Positions 59,468 through 64,000 of a stretch of DNA of 64,000 nucleotides are shown piece by piece. How positions within the stretch are numbered: the stretch's first letter is position 1; each line of letters begins with the position of its first letter. A program made the translations under genes and the position numbers. The DNA comes from JAABRB01 sp041617635 (GTDB lineage Bacteria; Pseudomonadota; Gammaproteobacteria; Burkholderiales; SG8-39), in contig JBFJOO010000004.1 of the NCBI GenBank assembly GCA_041617635.1, forward strand, positions 47,371-111,370. Reading direction: 5' to 3'. The notes below the pieces were generated by a model that ran no database searches, had not been told where the DNA came from, and saw only the letters and a program-made list of their open reading frames with translations.

Positions 59468-59490
59468 ATTATCCTATATTACGGGATAAT
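59468..59490. promoter_or_regulatory. Inverted-repeat operator in the LysR-DoxX intergenic region
   Basis: Perfect 7-bp arms ATTATCC (59468-59474) and GGATAAT (59484-59490) are separated by 9 bases and lie in an AT-rich 117-base divergent promoter region. A further half-site TTTATCCCG lies near 59510. The layout fits a LysR-type binding site. Confidence 0.6.
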
Positions 59491-59578
59491 TATTCACTTT
59501 CTTTGATATTTATCCCGTTTTGGGGAACATTCAGAATGTGCCTCGCAAGTTCAACTCACTACTCATTAGGAGGCACAA

Positions 59579-60001
59579 ATGATTGACGCTCGCACCGCTC
59601 CATACGCCGCTCTCGCTCTGCGCGCTGGCCTAGGCGTGATGTTCATCGCGCACGCGCTGCTCAAGTACTACGTCTACACCCTGCCAGGCACCGTCCAGTT
59701 CTTCGAATCCCTTGGCCTGCCCGGGCCGCTCGCTTACGTGACGTTCTGGGCCGAGCTCATCGGCGGTGCGCTGATTCTCGCCGGCGTCTATGCGCGCTGG
59801 GTGTCGGTCGCGCTCATCCCGATTCTCATCGGCGCTGCCTGGGCGCACGCGGGGAACGGCTGGGTGTTCTCGGCACCGAACGGCGGCTGGGAGTACCCCG
59901 TGTTCCTAGCGCTCGCCGCAGCGGTGCACGCGCTGCTCGGCGACGGCAAGTACGCACTGTCGAACCTGTTGGGCGGCAACCCCGCGCCGCGCGCCGCGTG
60001 A
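59579..60001 (+). CDS. DoxX family membrane protein
   Basis: 140 residues with four predicted membrane helices (AALALRAGLGVMFIAHALLK, LAYVTFWAELIGGALILAGV, VALIPILIGAAWAHAGNGW, VFLALAAAVHALLGDG). It matches the DoxX/YphA family, often linked to redox stress or quinone-related enzymes. AGGAGG at 59567-59572 supports the ATG at 59579. Its stop lies close to the next start, so the two genes form one unit, opposite the LysR gene. Confidence 0.87.
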   Translation: MIDARTAPYAALALRAGLGVMFIAHALLKYYVYTLPGTVQFFESLGLPGPLAYVTFWAELIGGALILAGVYARWVSVALIPILIGAAWAHAGNGWVFSAPNGGWEYPVFLALAAAVHALLGDGKYALSNLLGGNPAPRAA

Positions 60002-60012
60002 GCGGAGCAATC

Positions 60013-60819
60013 ATGACCACCCTGCCTACGCTGTTCATCTCGCACGGCTCGCCGATGCACGCGCTCGAGCCGGGAACCGCCGGAACGGCGTGGGCAGGGC
60101 TCGCAACGTCGCTTCCGCGACCGAATGCAATCCTCATCGCCTCGGCGCACTGGGAAACCAACGTGCCGATGCTGACCGGTCACGCCCGGCCGGAGACGAT
60201 CCACGACTTCTCGGGGTTTCCCGCGGGTCTCTACCGGCTGCGCTACCCGGCGCCGGGCTCACCTGAGTTGGCACAGCGCGCCCGCGCGCTCCTCGGCGAC
60301 GCGGGTTTCACAGCTGCGGTCGACGGGTGCCGCGGCCTCGATCATGGCGCGTGGTCGCCGCTTCTGCACATGTATCCGCAGGCGGACATTCCGGTGGTGC
60401 AGCTCTCGCTTCAGTCGGAGCTCGGGCCGCAGCACCATTACCGGATCGGCCGCGCGCTGGCGTCGCTCGCGGACGAGGGCGTGCTCCTCGTCGGCTCGGG
60501 CCACATGACGCACAACCTGGGTGACTGGATGCGCGGCGCGGGCAACGCATCGCCAATCGCGTATGCGCGGGAGTTCCAGTCATGGGTGCACGCGCACATC
60601 GTGGCGGGCGACCACGAAGCGCTCGTCGAGTATCGCAGCCGCGCGCCGCACGCCACACGCGCACATCCGACCGACGAACACTTCCTGCCGCTCTTCTTCG
60701 CGCTCGGGGCGGCGGGCGAGCGGGCGAGCCCCGTGCGGGCGTACGACGTGATCGAGGACGGGGCGCTGGCAATGGACGCTTACGCCTTCGAACCTGCCGA
60801 GGCTACCGCCGGGTCCTGA
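60013..60819 (+). CDS. Class III extradiol dioxygenase family protein (YgiD/DODA-like)
   Basis: 268 residues of the LigB-like fold. Metal-binding His residues are seen in LFISHGSPMHA, ASAHWETNVPM and LLVGSGHMTHNLGD, and the loop HDFSGFPAGLYRLRYPAPG is typical of 4,5-DOPA dioxygenase homologues (YgiD). These cleave catecholic rings extradiolly with non-haem iron or zinc. The ATG at 60013 has GGAG at the right distance; a GTG at 59998 overlapping the DoxX stop is the alternative. Probable target of the divergent LysR regulator. Confidence 0.87.
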   Translation: MTTLPTLFISHGSPMHALEPGTAGTAWAGLATSLPRPNAILIASAHWETNVPMLTGHARPETIHDFSGFPAGLYRLRYPAPGSPELAQRARALLGDAGFTAAVDGCRGLDHGAWSPLLHMYPQADIPVVQLSLQSELGPQHHYRIGRALASLADEGVLLVGSGHMTHNLGDWMRGAGNASPIAYAREFQSWVHAHIVAGDHEALVEYRSRAPHATRAHPTDEHFLPLFFALGAAGERASPVRAYDVIEDGALAMDAYAFEPAEATAGS

Positions 60820-60861
60820 GGCTCGCGTTCCGCCGGGCCGCCTCCGCGACAGCTCGATGGT

Positions 60862-62262
60862 TCAGGCGGTCGCCTTGGTGCGCCAACCCTCCGCGTACGA
60901 CGTGCGTGCCATCTTGGAGTAAGGCACGGGACTCACGATCGCCCGGATCTCGATCTGCCGATGGCGTTCGACCGTCGTCTTCCGCGACCCGCCGCCTTCT
61001 TCTCCCCAGACGAGCTTGACCTCCGTGCCGAGCTCGATGCCCGGATCCACCACGGCGAGCGAGAGGTACGACCGCTCGTTGTAGGTGTAGCCCGCGAACA
61101 TCGATAGGCCGACGATCTTGCCGCCTCCCAGCACCTTGTCGTACGAGGCCGACGTGTAGTTCGAGAGCGGCATGTCGATGTACTTGTAGGGATCGCCGGA
61201 CTCGAGCATCGACTTGAACACCTTGAGGACATCATCCGCGTTCCAGGCGAGCGTCACCCTCTTGCGATGCGGCTTGCCGGCCATCTTCTCCAGCGCCTCC
61301 CGGCCGATGAACTCGTGGTCGAACTTGATGAACGGCCCATAGCCGAGCTCGTACGGGCTCACGTAATAGTCCTCGATCTTGTCGGAAACGAAGCTCCCTC
61401 CGATCGAGCCCGAACCCTCGTAGCTCGTGGCCGGCAGCCACTCCCGGTAAGCCTTCATCTTCGCGCCGGTGTACACCGCCGGCAGCGGCGACGGGATCCA
61501 CCCCGACTCGAGCGTGTTGGTGGCGTAGGCTCGCGAGCCGACTTCCTTGAGCCCGAAATCCTTGCCGGCATCGACGATGGCGGCCCGGATCTCCTCGCGC
61601 TCCTCGTAGGGTCCCCAAACCTCCAGACCGGGGGCGCCGGCCATGCCGTGACGCAGGGCGCGGACCTTCCGGCCAGCAATGTTGATGACGCCCATGTGAA
61701 AGAACTTGATCTCCGGCACCGGCCCGCCGTTCAGCTTCTCGAGCACCTGCGGCGCGCTGGGTCCCTGGATCTGGAAGCGGTAGTTCCGGCGGACGACCGC
61801 CTTGCCCTTGGGGTTGGACGGCGACCGGTCGTTCTTTTCCGTCTTGACCTTGTACCCGCCGGTCTCGGCATGGAACTGAATCCAGCTCGCGGCCGGCGCG
61901 CGACCGACGAAAACGAGCTTCCCCTCCTCCAGGTGAAAGAGGATCCCGTCGCCGATCACGTGGCCGTCATAGCTGCACGGAACGTAATGCTTGGCCCGGT
62001 TGACCGGAAAGTTCGCGAAGCTGTTGATCGCGAGACTCGAGAGCAGCTTGAGGGCGTCCGGGCCTTCGACGTACTGCTCCACCATGTGGTGGGCCTGGTC
62101 GAAGAGCACTGCGGTCTTCTGCCAGGCGGCCTGCTCGTCGCGCCAGTTCGAGAACTCCGACGGCACCACCGGATAGACGTACGCGCCGATCTGCGAGTTG
62201 CGGAGCATCTGCACCGGATTGCCGACCGCCTGCAGCAATTGCTCGAGGTTCTTGTGGGTCAT
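60862..62262 (-). CDS. LigM/DesA-like tetrahydrofolate-dependent aromatic O-demethylase
   Basis: 466 residues of the aminomethyltransferase (GcvT/DmdA) fold. The N-terminus (PVQMLRNSQIGAYVYPVVPS) and the AVLFDQAHHMVEQYVEGPDA, KHYVPCSYDGHVIGDGILFH stretches closely resemble LigM (vanillate/3-O-methylgallate demethylase) and DesA (syringate demethylase) of Sphingobium, and the length (471 for LigM) agrees. It would move a methyl group from a methoxy-aromatic to tetrahydrofolate. No metF/folate genes are adjacent. ATG at 62262; divergent from the TTC38-like gene. Confidence 0.85.
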   Translation of the reverse strand: MTHKNLEQLLQAVGNPVQMLRNSQIGAYVYPVVPSEFSNWRDEQAAWQKTAVLFDQAHHMVEQYVEGPDALKLLSSLAINSFANFPVNRAKHYVPCSYDGHVIGDGILFHLEEGKLVFVGRAPAASWIQFHAETGGYKVKTEKNDRSPSNPKGKAVVRRNYRFQIQGPSAPQVLEKLNGGPVPEIKFFHMGVINIAGRKVRALRHGMAGAPGLEVWGPYEEREEIRAAIVDAGKDFGLKEVGSRAYATNTLESGWIPSPLPAVYTGAKMKAYREWLPATSYEGSGSIGGSFVSDKIEDYYVSPYELGYGPFIKFDHEFIGREALEKMAGKPHRKRVTLAWNADDVLKVFKSMLESGDPYKYIDMPLSNYTSASYDKVLGGGKIVGLSMFAGYTYNERSYLSLAVVDPGIELGTEVKLVWGEEGGGSRKTTVERHRQIEIRAIVSPVPYSKMARTSYAEGWRTKATA

Positions 62263-62487
62263 GGCCTGCCAACTCCTCCTGATGAAAAGGCGATTGTGAT
62301 CACATCCGGCCGGGTTTTCAATCGCAGGAGCGCCGTCCCACGCCGTCCGGCCGCGCGTCCCACCCGCATGGGACCAAGGTTGCGCTGAAACAAGACCGAT
62401 ACAGAACGTTGCCCGGCTGAAATGCGCGGGATACCGGCGCGGCCTACCTTACCCGGCGTCGCATCGAATCGAGACGAGGTAGACCCC

Positions 62488-63819
62488 ATGATGGAGATGA
62501 TCGACGCCGCAGGCTATCCGGCATCCGGTGCCACCCCCGAAAGCCTGCGCACCTTCGAGCAGGCCCAGCACGAGCTGCGCTGCTACATCGATGACCCGGT
62601 CGCGACGGTCGACGCCGCGCTCGCCGCCAGCCCGACGATGGTGATGGCGCACGTGCTGAAGGCCTATTTGCATTTGCTCGGCACCGAGCCGGCGGGCCTC
62701 CCCGTGGCGCGTGCGTGCCAGGATGCCACGGTCGGGCTGCCGGCCACCGAACGCGAGCGGCGTCACCTCGAGGCGGTCCGCTGCATCGCCGACGGCCGGT
62801 GGCGCGATGCCGGACGCGCGCTCGAGGATCTGAGCGTCGAGTACCCGCGTGACGCGCTTGCGCTGCAGGCCGGCCATCTGGTCGACTTCTACATCGGCGA
62901 CTCACGCATGCTACGCGATCGGATTGCCCGCGCCCTGCCCCAGTGGAGCCGGAGCCTGCCCGGATACCACGCCGTGATCGGGATGCATGCGTTCGGTCTG
63001 GAAGAGACCGGGGACTATGCGCAAGCGGAGAAGCAGGGTCGGCTGAGCGTCGAGCTCGAGCCGCGCGACGGCTGGGGCCAGCACGCGGTCGCCCACGTCC
63101 TGGAGATGAAGAACCGTCCGCGCGACGGCATCGCGTGGATGCGGGGCAACGCCGAGGCATGGTCGCCGGGGAGCTTCTTCGCAGTCCACAACTGGTGGCA
63201 CCTGGCGCTGTACCACCTCGAGTTCGAGCAGATCGACGAAGTACTGCGGTTGTTCGACGGGCCGATCTATGGCAATCGCTCGACCGTGATCCTCGAAATG
63301 ATCGACGCCGCCGCGCTGCTGTGGCGCCTGCATCTGCGCGGCATCGATCTGGGCGACCGCTGGGAAGCGCTGGCCGACAACTGGACCCCGCATATCGACG
63401 CCGGAAACTACGCCTTCAACGACATGCACGCGGCGATGGCCTTCGTCGGCAGCCGGCGACCAAAGTCGTTGCGGGCGCTGCTCGAGGCGCAGCGCAGTGC
63501 GATGGAAGGCGGCGGCGACAACGCGTTCTTCACCCGTGAAGTCGGGTACAGCGCGACGCTCGCCATCCAGGCGTTCGGTGAAAGCGACTACGCGCAGGCG
63601 GTGCGGCTGTTGCGGCCGATCCGGAACATCGCGCATCGTTTCGGGGGTAGCCACGCGCAGCGCGACCTGCTCGACCTGACGTTGATAGAGGCAAGCTTCC
63701 GCGCGGGCAACACCGCGCTCGTAGCGGCGCTCGCCGCCGAGCGCGCGGCGCTGCGCCCGCAAAGCCCGCTCGCGCAGTTGTTCGTCCAGCGCGGCATGCA
63801 GGTACCCCGAGCGGCCTGA
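62488..63819 (+). CDS. TTC38-like tetratricopeptide repeat protein
   Basis: 443 residues of helical repeats: MVMAHVLKAYLHLLGTE, GYHAVIGMHAFGLEETGDYA, GWGQHAVAHVLEMKNRPRDG, FFAVHNWWHLALYHLEFEQI. This conserved His/Trp pattern matches the TTC38 family found in many bacteria and animals, whose function is unknown. The ATG at 62488 follows GAGGTAG and removes a poorly conserved 22-residue tail. Divergent from the O-demethylase gene. Probably cytoplasmic. Confidence 0.85.
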   Translation: MMEMIDAAGYPASGATPESLRTFEQAQHELRCYIDDPVATVDAALAASPTMVMAHVLKAYLHLLGTEPAGLPVARACQDATVGLPATERERRHLEAVRCIADGRWRDAGRALEDLSVEYPRDALALQAGHLVDFYIGDSRMLRDRIARALPQWSRSLPGYHAVIGMHAFGLEETGDYAQAEKQGRLSVELEPRDGWGQHAVAHVLEMKNRPRDGIAWMRGNAEAWSPGSFFAVHNWWHLALYHLEFEQIDEVLRLFDGPIYGNRSTVILEMIDAAALLWRLHLRGIDLGDRWEALADNWTPHIDAGNYAFNDMHAAMAFVGSRRPKSLRALLEAQRSAMEGGGDNAFFTREVGYSATLAIQAFGESDYAQAVRLLRPIRNIAHRFGGSHAQRDLLDLTLIEASFRAGNTALVAALAAERAALRPQSPLAQLFVQRGMQVPRAA

Positions 63820-63832
63820 GTCATCTCAAACG

Positions 63833-63853
63833 AAAAACGCCCCACTCGGGGCG
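63833..63853 (-). terminator. Intrinsic terminator of the tRNA-Ser gene
   Basis: CGCCCC (63838-63843) and GGGGCG (63848-63853) form a 6-bp stem with a four-base loop, followed on the minus strand by five T residues. It lies 8 bases after the tRNA 3' end. Confidence 0.75.
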
Positions 63854-63861
63854 CTTCCGTT

Positions 63862-63951
<90 letters not shown>

Positions 63952-64000
63952 GCGGAGGCGCGATTCTACCAGATGGCTTGCCCGGTCCTCGCTGTTTCCA

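Overview
This is a GC-rich (roughly two-thirds G+C), densely packed bacterial chromosome segment. The housekeeping block at the left end (pgeF-rluD divergent from bamD), the glutamine-dependent NAD synthetase, asnS, and the many substrate-binding proteins and Rieske oxygenases point to a betaproteobacterium of Burkholderiales type, probably a soil or water organism that degrades aromatics. No phage, insertion sequence, CRISPR array or rRNA operon is visible. The only RNA gene found with confidence is a tRNA-Ser(CGA) at the right end.

Layout. 1-6.8 kb: cell-envelope, translation and repair genes (pgeF, rluD, bamD, denD, a DinG/YoaA-type helicase coupled to a short secretin-like protein, an NlpC/P60 lipoprotein). 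6.9-11.1 kb: one Fe(III) ABC importer split over three transcription units (fbpA, fbpB, fbpC) with Fur-box-like sites in both promoter regions. 11.1-30.8 kb: mixed metabolism, including nadE, an old-yellow-enzyme/SDR pair, an orphan HlyD adaptor, a YihY/BrkB membrane protein, a hydroxyisobutyrate-dehydrogenase-like enzyme, asnS, a signal-less NMT1-type protein, cysK, a methyltransferase and a 1021-residue XRE-AAA-TPR regulator.

30.8-46.6 kb is the most striking part: 19 consecutive minus-strand genes, mostly overlapping or a few bases apart. They encode a Rieske ferredoxin, two alpha-only Rieske oxygenases, a ferredoxin reductase, an extradiol-type dioxygenase, a hydrolase, a cupin, an SDR, RidA, an aldehyde dehydrogenase, a ThDP enzyme, an aspartate-dehydrogenase-like enzyme, an ABC importer, an IclR regulator and three small proteins. 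Two of the small proteins resemble the helix-turn-helix tail of serine recombinases and each sits just before an oxygenase gene. Upstream of the first gene lie two tandem copies of a 16-bp operator-like sequence. The set looks like a catabolic operon for an imported aromatic, possibly nitrogen-containing, compound.

48.0-58.5 kb is a signalling island: a stand-alone receiver, a large hybrid histidine kinase, two orphan substrate-binding proteins, a nucleobase-type permease carrying a degenerate ATPase-like C-terminal domain, then STAS, RsbW-like and (divergent) receiver-PP2C proteins. It reads as a partner-switching pathway joined to two-component signalling and solute sensing. 58.5-64 kb: a LysR regulator divergent from DoxX and a DODA-type dioxygenase, a LigM-like folate-dependent O-demethylase, a TTC38-like protein and the tRNA. 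The LigM- and DODA-like genes fit the aromatic lifestyle seen in the 31-46 kb operon.
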